DNA of 64,000 nt, taken from positions 310,001 to 374,000 of the forward strand of contig NZ_CP011567.1 of the NCBI RefSeq assembly GCF_001655615.1. Reading direction: 5' to 3'. The notes beneath the pieces were generated by a model that was given only the letters and a program-made list of their open reading frames with translations, searched no databases and was not told where the DNA came from. Of the stretch, positions 34,348 to 40,850 are shown in pieces; positions within the stretch are counted from its first letter, which is position 1, and the number at the start of each line of letters is the position of its first letter. Both the position numbers and the translations under genes were made by a program. Source of the stretch: Pseudomonas sp. GR 6-02 (GTDB lineage: Bacteria > Pseudomonadota > Gammaproteobacteria > Pseudomonadales > Pseudomonadaceae).

Positions 34348-34803
34348 TTACTTGAACCCGAGCTGACGCCAGGCCTCGTACACTGCGATGGCCACGGTGT
34401 TGGACAGGTTCAGGCTGCGACAGCCTTCGCGCATGGGCAGGCGCAGGCGTTGTTCGCCGGGCAGGGCGTCGAGCACTTCGGCTGGCAAGCCGCGGCTTTC
34501 CGGGCCGAACAGGAAGGCATCGCCCTCGGCGAAGCTGGCATCATGGAACGGTCGCGAACCCTTGGTGGTAAAGGCGAACAGCCGAGGGTGGCCGAGGCTT
34601 TCCAGACAGCTGGCGAGGTCTGCGTGGCGTTGCAGGGTGGCATACTCATGGTAATCGAGGCCCGCCCGGCGCAGGCGCTTGTCGTCCATCTCGAAGCCCA
34701 GCGGTTCGATCAAATGCAGGTGGCAGCCACTGTTGGCGCACAGCCTGATAACGTTGCCGGTATTCGGCGGAATTTCTGGTTGGAAAAGGATGACGTGAAA
34801 CAT
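34348..34803 (-). CDS. trmL: tRNA (cytidine/uridine-34 2'-O)-methyltransferase
   Basis: The 151-residue SPOUT protein starts [20 protein letters not shown] and has the knot motifs [36 protein letters not shown] and [20 protein letters not shown]. It matches TrmL/YibK in length and sequence; the enzyme methylates the wobble ribose of tRNA-Leu species. The frame is open upstream, but the ATG at 34803 gives the exact family N-terminus. Its start codon overlaps the start codon of the divergent gene at 34802 (both use the sequence CATG). Confidence 0.95.
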   Translation of the reverse strand: MFHVILFQPEIPPNTGNVIRLCANSGCHLHLIEPLGFEMDDKRLRRAGLDYHEYATLQRHADLASCLESLGHPRLFAFTTKGSRPFHDASFAEGDAFLFGPESRGLPAEVLDALPGEQRLRLPMREGCRSLNLSNTVAIAVYEAWRQLGFK

Positions 34804-35242
34804 GCACGGCTCCGAAGGTAAAGATGAGCAGCATTCTACGCCGCAAGCCGATCCCCGTTCGAAACTATTCCTGCGGGTGATGGGTTCACTGGCGATTGTC
34901 GGGGTGATGGTGGGCCTGATGATCGGTCGTCTGACTGCGCCCGACCCCAGCGTTTTGCAGCAGGTCGAGGTGACCAATGATGGACTGGTGGTTTGGTTCA
35001 ACAACGAGCCCAAAACCCACGGCGAGTTGGTCGACGGCAGTGTCGCGCTGTTGTTCGAGGCTGAAGGCCGTGCACAGAAAGGTCAGCTTAAGCTCAACGG
35101 CAAGGACGTGAACTGGCGAACGCGATTGAGTGATGGGGGATTGTTGCTGACGGTGGTGGCGGCCCGGCCCCTGCAGGGCGACTGGGCCGGTAGCAAGGTC
35201 GATGACCGCTGGCGGCTGGAGATCCATCTCCGAGAGCAATAA
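34802..35242 (+). CDS. Small membrane-anchored hypothetical protein
   Basis: The 146-residue protein has a charged N-terminus, one membrane span (residues about 24-44; [20 protein letters not shown]) and a small beta-rich periplasmic domain ([40 protein letters not shown]). No enzymatic motif is seen. The equivalent position next to ntrC is held by a hypothetical gene in P. aeruginosa (PA5126, by memory). It is divergent from trmL with overlapping start codons, so its ribosome-binding site and promoter must lie within trmL. The sRNA repeat array on the other strand ends at its stop codon. Confidence 0.8.
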   Translation: MHGSEGKDEQHSTPQADPRSKLFLRVMGSLAIVGVMVGLMIGRLTAPDPSVLQQVEVTNDGLVVWFNNEPKTHGELVDGSVALLFEAEGRAQKGQLKLNGKDVNWRTRLSDGGLLLTVVAARPLQGDWAGSKVDDRWRLEIHLREQ

Positions 35243-35621
35243 AAGAGGGAATCCCCGGCCTGCCTGTACCAAGGTTCCCAAAACGGGAGGGCTCGCGCAT
35301 TGCATCGTGAGCCCGGTGTAAAGAGGGAATCCCCGGCCTGCCTGTACCAAGGTTCCCGAAACGGGAGGGCTCGCGCTTTGTGTCGTGAGCCCGGTGTAAA
35401 GAGGGAATCCCCGGCCTGCCTGTACCAAGGTTCCCGAAACGGGAGGGCTCGCGCTTTGTGTCGTGAGCCCGGTGTAAAGAGGGAATCCCCGGCCTGCCTG
35501 TACCAAGGACCCCAAAACGGGTGGGCTCGTCGCTGTTGCGGTATGAGCCCGGTATAAAGAGGGGAATCCCCGGCCTGCCTGTACCAAGGTCCCCGAAACT
35601 GGGTAGTGAATCGAACCACTG
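35241..35621 (-). ncRNA. nrsZ: NrsZ-like nitrogen-regulated modular sRNA
   Basis: The repeat array is best read on the minus strand as a transcript of about 380 nt starting near 35621, just after a sigma-54 promoter at 35631-35647. The 5' part forms its own hairpin (AGTG/CACT) before the first core; later cores are separated by GGGCTC/GAGCCC stems. P. aeruginosa NrsZ, described as NtrBC- and RpoN-dependent and processed into three similar modules, fits in promoter class and modular design; I also place it beside ntrC from memory. Here there are more modules. The 3' end is probably near 35241, where the last core is followed by CTCTTTTATT. Identity is inferred from context and architecture, not from a sequence comparison. 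Confidence 0.72.
35242..35605. repeat. Tandem array of 78-80 bp units (sRNA modules)
   Basis: Units start at 35242, 35320, 35398, 35476 and 35556, giving spacings of 78, 78, 78 and 80 bases. Four full units and a fifth, shorter unit running to about 35605 are seen; counted as RNA modules this corresponds to five core-containing repeats joined by hairpin spacers, plus the 5' leader. Each core is AGGGAATCCCCGGCCTGCCT then GTACCAAGG. Between cores a GGGCTC...GAGCCC stem and a CCCG/CGGG stem recur. The second and third units are nearly identical; the outer ones have diverged. Confidence 0.93.
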
Positions 35622-35630
35622 ATTGGACTA

Positions 35631-35647
35631 TTGCAGGGGACGTGCCA
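35631..35647 (-). promoter_or_regulatory. Sigma-54 promoter of the NrsZ-like sRNA
   Basis: On the minus strand TGGCACGTCCCCTGCAA has the complete -24 box TGGCACG and CTGCA at -12, with GG and GC ten bases apart. The predicted start is close to 35621, immediately before the repeat array. Confidence 0.75.
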
Positions 35648-35689
35648 GTTTTTAATATGCTGGAATGAAAAATCGCTGAGTAGCGCTGA

Positions 35690-35712
35690 AAGCCCCGTAT
35701 TCCGGGGCTTTT
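35690..35712. terminator. Terminator hairpin between ntrC and the sRNA promoter
   Basis: AAGCCCCG and CGGGGCTT form a stem around a short loop. The plus strand has the better T-run (TTTTGTGTTTTT). On the minus strand it would end the ntrBC transcript before the sRNA promoter. Confidence 0.7.
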
Positions 35713-35790
35713 GTGTTTTTGCGGTATGGTTTTTCCTGCAGATGAACGCGGGATTTGGGACGGGTTGCTGTGCGCAATTGCGGTTCACGG

Positions 35791-35807
35791 TGCATTGCCG
35801 CGGTGCA
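35791..35807. promoter_or_regulatory. Predicted NtrC enhancer site for the sRNA
   Basis: TGCATTGCCGCGGTGCA has palindromic ends TGCA and the right half-site GGTGC with GCAT-N5-CGGTGC spacing equal to the NtrC consensus. An overlapping partner, TTGCGGTTCACGGTGCA (35778-35794), is one base short. The site is about 178 bases upstream of the sRNA start. Confidence 0.5.
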
Positions 35808-35821
35808 CGGTGGCCCCAAAA

Positions 35822-35886
35822 GCATCGCGGGCAAGCCTCGCTCAGGACGGGTGAAAATCCCGTGGGAGCGACGCATGCCCGCGAAT
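35822..35886. repeat. Degenerate REPIN
   Basis: CATCGCGGGCAAGCCTCGCT is followed 25 bases later by GTGGGAGCGACGCATGCCCG, an imperfect inverted copy. It resembles the intact REPINs elsewhere in the window, with several substitutions. Confidence 0.7.
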
Positions 35887-35919
35887 GGATCTACAGAACG
35901 GCGATGATTAAAGGGCTAC

Positions 35920-37356
35920 TTAACCCTCATCCCCCTCATCATCATCCCCACCGTCTACCTTCATCCCTAATTCCTTGATCTTGCGCGTCAAGGTATTACG
36001 CCCCCAGCCCAGCAGCACGGCGGCGTCGCGGCGGCGGCCGGCGGTGTGTTTGAGGGCGGTTTCGATCATGATCCGCTCGAAGGCCGGTACGGCGCTGTCG
36101 AGCAGGCTCGATTGGCCACGTGCCAAAGCCTGGTCGGCCCACTGGCGCAGCGCCTGCTCCCAATTGGTTACCGGTGCTGAATCCTGCGGCAGGCTCAGCA
36201 GCTCCGGCGGCAGGTCGCTGATGTGCACCTCGCGACCTGAAGCCATTACGGTGATCCAGCGGCAGGTGTTCTCCAGCTGACGCACGTTGCCTGGCCATGG
36301 CAGGTTTTTCAGGTATTCCTCGGTTTCGCTTTTCAGCAGTTTCGGTTCCACCGCCAGTTCTTGCGCGGCGCGGCTGAGGAAGTGCTTGGCCAGGGTCGGG
36401 ATGTCTTCGCGACGGTCCGACAGCCGTGGAATGTGGATGCGGATTACGTTGAGGCGGTGGAACAAGTCCTCACGGAATTTTCCGGCATGCACCAGGGTTT
36501 CCAGATTCTGGTGAGTCGCGGCGATGATGCGTACATCGACCTTCACCGGCACATGACCGCCGACGCGGTAAAACTCGCCGTCCGCCAGTACCCGCAGCAA
36601 ACGAGTCTGGGTGTCAGCCGGCATGTCGCCGATTTCATCGAGGAACAGCGTGCCGCCGTCGGCCTGTTCGAAGCGCCCGCGACGCAGGTTGGCTGCGCCG
36701 GTGAACGCGCCTTTTTCGTGGCCGAACAGTTCGGACTCCATCAGATCCTTGGGGATCGCCGCCATGTTCAGCGCAATGAATGGCGAGGCCGCCCGTGGGC
36801 TGTGACGGTGCAGGGCGTGGGCCACCAGCTCTTTACCGGTGCCGGATTCGCCGTTGATCAGCACGGTGATGTTGGAGTGACTCAAGCGCCCGATGGCGCG
36901 AAACACTTCCTGCATCGCCGGCGCTTCGCCGATGATTTCCGGGGTGCGGGTCAGCGTCGGGACGACTTCCAGGCCTTGCTGTTCCTGTGCGTGTTGATTG
37001 GCGCGCTTGACCAGCGACACGGCTTCGTCGACATCGAACGGCTTGGGCAAATATTCGAACGCGCCGCCCTGATAGGACGCGACAGCGCTGTCCAGGTCGG
37101 AGTGGGCAGTCATGATGATGACTGGCAGCCGTGGGTGTTGTTCGCGAATCCGCGCCAGAAGGTCCAGGCCGCTGGCACCCGGCATGCGAATGTCGGAGAT
37201 GATCACGTCCGGCTGCTGGCGCGCCAGGCGGCTCATCACGCCATCGGCGCTGTCGAAGCTTTGGGTGGTCATGCCTTCCTGTTGCAAGGCTTTTTCCAGG
37301 ACCCAACGGATAGAACGGTCGTCATCGACGATCCACACGGTTTCACTACGGCTCAT
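35920..37356 (-). CDS. ntrC: Nitrogen regulation response regulator NtrC
   Basis: The 478-residue protein has a receiver domain (IVDDDRSIRWVLEKALQQEG, phospho-acceptor Asp55 in ISDIRMPG). A sigma-54 activation AAA+ domain follows (Walker A GESGTGKELVAHALH, the sigma-54-contacting GAFTGA loop, Walker B LFLDEIGDMP). A Fis-type HTH (RRRDAAVLLGWGRNTLTRKI) and an acidic tail (DGGDDDEGDEG) end it. It activates RpoN promoters when nitrogen is scarce; matching sites occur upstream of gabP, the sRNA, ntrB and glnA in this window. Its ATG overlaps the ntrB stop by four bases. Confidence 0.97.
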   Translation of the reverse strand: MSRSETVWIVDDDRSIRWVLEKALQQEGMTTQSFDSADGVMSRLARQQPDVIISDIRMPGASGLDLLARIREQHPRLPVIIMTAHSDLDSAVASYQGGAFEYLPKPFDVDEAVSLVKRANQHAQEQQGLEVVPTLTRTPEIIGEAPAMQEVFRAIGRLSHSNITVLINGESGTGKELVAHALHRHSPRAASPFIALNMAAIPKDLMESELFGHEKGAFTGAANLRRGRFEQADGGTLFLDEIGDMPADTQTRLLRVLADGEFYRVGGHVPVKVDVRIIAATHQNLETLVHAGKFREDLFHRLNVIRIHIPRLSDRREDIPTLAKHFLSRAAQELAVEPKLLKSETEEYLKNLPWPGNVRQLENTCRWITVMASGREVHISDLPPELLSLPQDSAPVTNWEQALRQWADQALARGQSSLLDSAVPAFERIMIETALKHTAGRRRDAAVLLGWGRNTLTRKIKELGMKVDGGDDDEGDEG

Positions 37357-38438
37357 GTCGATGTGGCTCCTTGTTCCAGTGGCAGAAAGATCGAGAACGT
37401 GGTGTGGCCTGGATGGCTGTCACATTCGATCAAGCCCTGGTGCTGGCTGATGATGTTCTGGGTAATGGCCAGGCCCAGCCCGGTACCGTCCGGGCGGCCG
37501 CTGACCATGGGGAAGAAGATGGTTTCCTGCAGCTCGGCGGGGATCCCCGGGCCGTTGTCGATGATCTCGATCTTGGTCACCAGGCGATGGCGCACGTGGC
37601 CGATGGTGAACTGGCGCATGGCGCGGGTACGCAAGCTGATGCGGCCAAGGCGCAGCTCGTTCTGGCTGCTGATGGCCTGCATCGCGTTGCGCACGATGTT
37701 CAGGACTGCCTGAATCATCTGTTCGCGATCAATCAAGACATCTGGAATGCTTGGGTCGTAGTCGCGCACCAAAGTGATGCAGCCCTGACTTTCGGCCTCC
37801 ACCAACTGACACACACGCTCCAGCACTTCGTGGACGTTGCACATGGCCAGCGACGGTAGCTTGTTGGAGCCGAGCATGCGATCCACCAGATTGCGCAGGC
37901 GATCGGCCTCTTCAATGATGACGTTGGTGTAATCGCGCAGGCTTTCTTCCGGCAACTCACGGGCGAGCAACTGAGCCGCGCCACGAATGCCGCCGAGAGG
38001 GTTCTTGATCTCGTGGGCGAGGCCACGCACCAGCATTTTGCTGGTTTCCTGCTTCGACAGTTGCGCCTCTTCCTTGGTGATCCGCAGGAGGCGGTCGCGA
38101 GGATGAACCTCCAGCAGCAGCATCGTGTCGCCATTGCTCAGGATTGGCGTCACGGCGTAGTCGACGGTCAAGGTCTGGCCGGTGAGGGCGGTGAGCATCG
38201 CTTCGCGCTTGGTGAACGGGTGTGCCTGCTCAACTGCCTGGCGCAGGGAGTTCAGCGCTTCGGTGGACTCGGTGAACAACTCACTGATGAACTGCCCATG
38301 GCTACGCTGGCCGCTGATGGCCAGGAGCATTTCCGCCGCCGGGTTCATGTACTCGAGGCGCAGTTCGGCGTCGAGCAGGATGGTGGCGGTGGTCAGGTTG
38401 TCGAGTAGCAAGCGGTGTAGTGCGTCGCTAATGGTCAT
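37353..38438 (-). CDS. ntrB: Nitrogen regulation sensor histidine kinase NtrB
   Basis: The 361-residue protein begins MTISDALHRLLLDNLTTATI with a PAS domain (residues 10-120). The dimerisation/phosphotransfer helix LVRGLAHEIKNPLGGIRGAA carries phospho-His142. The ATPase domain has N, G1 and G2 boxes (NIVRNAMQA, EIIDNGPGIPAE, SGRPDGTGLGLAI). It is cytoplasmic, controlled by PII protein, and phosphorylates or dephosphorylates NtrC. No clear Shine-Dalgarno stands at normal distance: the bases up to one before the ATG belong to the terminal repeat of the nested-palindrome element at 38440-38706, which occupies the predicted mRNA leader. Confidence 0.96.
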   Translation of the reverse strand: MTISDALHRLLLDNLTTATILLDAELRLEYMNPAAEMLLAISGQRSHGQFISELFTESTEALNSLRQAVEQAHPFTKREAMLTALTGQTLTVDYAVTPILSNGDTMLLLEVHPRDRLLRITKEEAQLSKQETSKMLVRGLAHEIKNPLGGIRGAAQLLARELPEESLRDYTNVIIEEADRLRNLVDRMLGSNKLPSLAMCNVHEVLERVCQLVEAESQGCITLVRDYDPSIPDVLIDREQMIQAVLNIVRNAMQAISSQNELRLGRISLRTRAMRQFTIGHVRHRLVTKIEIIDNGPGIPAELQETIFFPMVSGRPDGTGLGLAITQNIISQHQGLIECDSHPGHTTFSIFLPLEQGATST

Positions 38439-38439
38439 A

Positions 38440-38706
38440 GTAGGGCGTGCTCACCGTAAATGGCGAATCGCGTTGGCGCTGTGATCGCGCCAGGCAAGGC
38501 GTAGGACGCAGAGAATGGCGTTCCCTTTTCAAGTCCTACAACGCAGCATGGCGCGATCACAGCGCCAACCCGAAGGGCAAAGCCCCACGAGACGCAATCC
38601 GTCGTTATTCGTCGTTCATTTGGAGCAACCAAACTTCTCTCCTCATGCCTAGTCTTGCGTCTCGTGGGGCTTTGCGCGATCGCCATTTACGGTGAGCACG
38701 CCCTAC
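38440..38706. mobile_element. 267-bp MITE-like element of nested inverted repeats
   Basis: Perfect 27-bp terminal inverted repeats lie at 38440-38466 (GTAGGGCGTGCTCACCGTAA...) and 38680-38706. Inside are two further perfect pairs: GTTGGCGCTGTGATCGCGCC at 38474-38494 with its inverse at 38550-38570, and CAAAGCCCCACGAGACGCAA at 38579-38598 with its inverse at 38655-38674. No transposase is encoded and no target duplication is evident. Short frames across it are artefacts of the repeats. The structure suggests a non-autonomous element, or a repeat family moved in trans. It lies between the predicted ntrB promoter and the ntrB start codon. Confidence 0.65.
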
Positions 38707-38758
38707 TCCCTCTTTTGGAGCAGGGCATGCGCATGAATAACGCGCCGGTATGAGGAAA

Positions 38759-38776
38759 ATGCAAAAACCAAACCAA
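38759..38776 (-). promoter_or_regulatory. Predicted sigma-54 promoter of ntrBC
   Basis: On the minus strand TTGGTTTGGTTTTTGCA has GG and GC ten bases apart, with TGG at -24 and TTTGC at -12; the middle of the -24 box is off consensus. The start would be near 38749, leaving a leader of about 310 nt containing the whole nested-repeat element. Confidence 0.45.
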
Positions 38777-38901
38777 GGCTCCGAAAAGAAGCGTTTAGAG
38801 CCTGAAACGGGCGTTTTACGCTCGTTTGCATGGCGTTCTGCCAGTTTTTTCGAGTACTTTCGAACCAAAATGGGCTGAGATGTGGGTATGGTGCAGATGT
38901 T

Positions 38902-38918
38902 TGCACCAATATAGTGCG
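38902..38918. promoter_or_regulatory. Predicted NtrC-binding site upstream of ntrBC
   Basis: TGCACCAATATAGTGCG matches GCAC-N5-TGGTGC with one mismatch. A second inverted pair, GGTGCA...TGCACC (38890-38907), overlaps it. The centre is about 160 bases before the predicted sigma-54 start of ntrB, fitting autoregulation by NtrC. Confidence 0.6.
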
Positions 38919-38933
38919 CAAACCTGAACGAGG

Positions 38934-39554
38934 TTAGAAGAAGGGCAAGAAGGCGCTTTTTTCTTCTTCAGGCTTGTCTTTAAGGGGGCATTCCGGCCGT
39001 TGGCCGTAGTCGGTGAGGGTGCAGGGTTTGACCTGGCGTTTCTGCGCCAGGGAAATGCGCAGCATATGGAACGGTTGATTGGCCGTGCGTTCGACGGTGC
39101 GGCCCTGTTCGTCGAGGATTTCCACCGACAGGTTGTGACTGCCGCGGTCGATATTGCTCAGGGCGAACACCGGGCTGGGGCCGGGCTCGGCGGTGGGCTG
39201 GCCGTCCAGCAGCAAACGGTAACGATGACCCTGTTGCAGGCCGGGTTCGCTGGTAACGCTGACGATCAACTCACCGGCACTGCTACGGATCGTGGCATCC
39301 GGTTCCGGCACCAGCACCCGAAGCATGTCGTAATGAAACAATGGTTTGGCCGGGTTTGTTTTCGCGGCGGTCATGGGCGCTGCGCCACTCGGGTTGGCCG
39401 ACATTCGATTGCTTGTCGCCAACGGCACACGTTTGGCATTGCGGGCGCCCGGCTGATCGGTGAAGACCCGATTACCCTGAGCGTCGATATATGTGAAGAC
39501 CTCGGCCATCGCCGGCAGGCTGACCAGGCACGCGATCAACAGCCAGGCCCTCAA
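38934..39554 (-). CDS. DUF4124-domain envelope protein (second of a tandem pair)
   Basis: The 206-residue protein has a signal peptide (MRAWLLIACLVSLPAMAEVF). The DUF4124 module follows at the start of the mature chain (FTYIDAQGNRVFTDQPGARN), then a linker and a beta-rich C-terminal domain (RYRLLLDGQPTAEPGPSPVF, DRGSHNLSVEILDEQGRTVE) resembling a small Ig-like fold. The chain ends after two Cys and a Lys/Glu-rich tail. It is likely periplasmic, with unknown role. Its start overlaps the stop of the paralogous gene upstream by four bases. The pair sits between ntrB and the chorismate mutase gene, as in P. aeruginosa. Confidence 0.87.
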   Translation of the reverse strand: MRAWLLIACLVSLPAMAEVFTYIDAQGNRVFTDQPGARNAKRVPLATSNRMSANPSGAAPMTAAKTNPAKPLFHYDMLRVLVPEPDATIRSSAGELIVSVTSEPGLQQGHRYRLLLDGQPTAEPGPSPVFALSNIDRGSHNLSVEILDEQGRTVERTANQPFHMLRISLAQKRQVKPCTLTDYGQRPECPLKDKPEEEKSAFLPFF

Positions 39555-40066
39555 GGTTTATGCACCCGTTGCACGGTGAGCGTCACGGTGGGGCTCTGTT
39601 GCACGACGTTTTGCCCGTCGATCACCTGAACCGCAAGGTTATGTTCGCCACGGTCGATGTTCACCAGTTGCAGAGTCGGCACGTTGCTCGGCTGGCCGTA
39701 GGGTTGACCGTCCAGTAACAGCCTCAATCGATGAGTGCCTTGCAGGCGTGGATTGATCAATACGCTGACGGTGAACGTGCCGTCGTTGGCGCGCAAGGCT
39801 TCTTCGGTGGGCAGGCCGCTCAGCTCCAGCACCTGATAGGCGCTGTGCGGTTGGTCACGGCTACTGGCTTGCGGCGGTGCTACGGGTTCGCTGGGCGACT
39901 GACGCTCGACGCTGTTGAGCGGTGGCAATTCGACCGGCCGGGCTTTGACGCCGTCGGGCGGCTGATTGCTGTAGGCGGTGTTGCCATTGGCGTCGGTGTA
40001 CTTATAGATCTGCGCAGCGGCGGGCAGGGCGATCAGTACGAGCAGGCATAACAACAATGAGCGCAT
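39551..40066 (-). CDS. DUF4124-domain envelope protein (first of a tandem pair)
   Basis: From ATG 40066 the protein has 171 residues. A signal peptide (MRSLLLCLLVLIALPAAAQI) is followed by DUF4124 (YKYTDANGNTAYSNQPPDGV), a Pro/Ser-rich linker and the same C-terminal domain as its neighbour (HRLRLLLDGQPYGQPSNVPT, DRGEHNLAVQVIDGQNVVQQ). The shared LLLDGQP and NIDRGxHNL motifs show that the two genes arose by tandem duplication. The function is unknown; such modules are usually envelope-associated. The two are translationally coupled. Confidence 0.87.
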   Translation of the reverse strand: MRSLLLCLLVLIALPAAAQIYKYTDANGNTAYSNQPPDGVKARPVELPPLNSVERQSPSEPVAPPQASSRDQPHSAYQVLELSGLPTEEALRANDGTFTVSVLINPRLQGTHRLRLLLDGQPYGQPSNVPTLQLVNIDRGEHNLAVQVIDGQNVVQQSPTVTLTVQRVHKP

Positions 40067-40167
40067 TGCAGGCTTCCATTGGCCGTTGGGCAAGTGTCCG
40101 GCCCTGTTCCGTTCGTGGCGACTAAGCGCTGAGCATAGAGCACATCAGCGCATGTCGGCAGGCCGGC

Positions 40168-40716
40168 TCAGCGGCTGGCGCTGCACAACTCAGCGCTGGC
40201 GCGTACCTTGGCGAGCTCGCGCAGAGATACTTGGGTGCCGGTTTTATTGGCCTTGGCCAGCCAGGACGGGCACTGCGGGTCGTTGCGATAAGGGCTGAAA
40301 TCGGCCAGTTGTTGCAGCAGGCGTTTTTGTAACTGATCAAGTTGCGGGCGGATCTGCCCGACGAGGTCGGGGCGAGGATCGTCGGGTGCCTTGCCTTGCG
40401 CATGCCAGTCAGACAAATGCGCGTATTGCACCAGTTTGTTGGCCTCGATCTGCGCCGAGAAGAACTGTTCGACGGCTTCGTTGCTCAATTTATAAGCAGG
40501 TGCCAGGGCAACGGCGCCGGCAATCACCTCACGCTCGCGCTGACGGTCCTCGACGGGTTTACCGCTGTCCCATTTGCTCAACGCGACTTGATCGGCAATC
40601 GCCAGGCGCTCCTCGATGGTGCCAAGCAGTGGGGCGAGGGCGGCAGGTGCCGGGCTGGCGAAAGCGCTGTTGGCCAGCAGGGCAGTGAGCAAGGCAAGGG
40701 ATGAGCGTAGGCGCAT
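40168..40716 (-). CDS. Secreted (periplasmic) chorismate mutase, AroQ-gamma type
   Basis: From ATG 40716 the protein has 182 residues and a signal peptide (MRLRSSLALLTALLANSAFA). The mature part is the all-helical AroQ domain: LLGTIEERLAIADQVALSKW, then SGKPVEDRQREREVI with the catalytic Arg/Lys positions. A C-terminal helical extension has two Cys (QCPSW and ELCSASR) that could form a disulfide, as in exported AroQ-gamma enzymes. It converts chorismate to prephenate outside the cytoplasm; the reason for a periplasmic enzyme is unclear. It follows glnA on the same strand after a terminator, so it is probably a separate unit. Confidence 0.85.
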   Translation of the reverse strand: MRLRSSLALLTALLANSAFASPAPAALAPLLGTIEERLAIADQVALSKWDSGKPVEDRQREREVIAGAVALAPAYKLSNEAVEQFFSAQIEANKLVQYAHLSDWHAQGKAPDDPRPDLVGQIRPQLDQLQKRLLQQLADFSPYRNDPQCPSWLAKANKTGTQVSLRELAKVRASAELCSASR

Positions 40717-40790
40717 GGAGGATCTCGACTTTATCGGGTGAAGGCCATGATGCACGCAACCGGGCATTCGATGACAGACGTTCGCCCACA

Positions 40791-40824
40791 AAAAAGGCCT
40801 CCCGAAGGAGGCCTCTCTTTTGTC
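40791..40824 (-). terminator. Terminator after glnA
   Basis: On the minus strand AGGCCTCC-TTCG-GGAGGCCT is followed by TTTTTT. The UUCG-type tetraloop and T6 run make it a strong terminator for glnA. Confidence 0.92.
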
Positions 40825-40850
40825 ACGCTGCGTAGTGCAGCGCTACCGGA

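Noticed and set aside
35300..35557. Repeat array considered as a coding region with internal peptide repeats
   Set aside because: Frames on both strands stay open only because the unit length is a multiple of three, and there is no ribosome site. The promoter and hairpins favour an RNA.
35242..35605. Repeat array considered as a CRISPR
   Set aside because: Whole units of 78-80 bp are repeated head to tail with no unique spacers, and no cas gene is present.
38435..38686. Short frames across the nested-palindrome element near ntrB
   Set aside because: They are created by the inverted repeats themselves and overlap on both strands without start signals.
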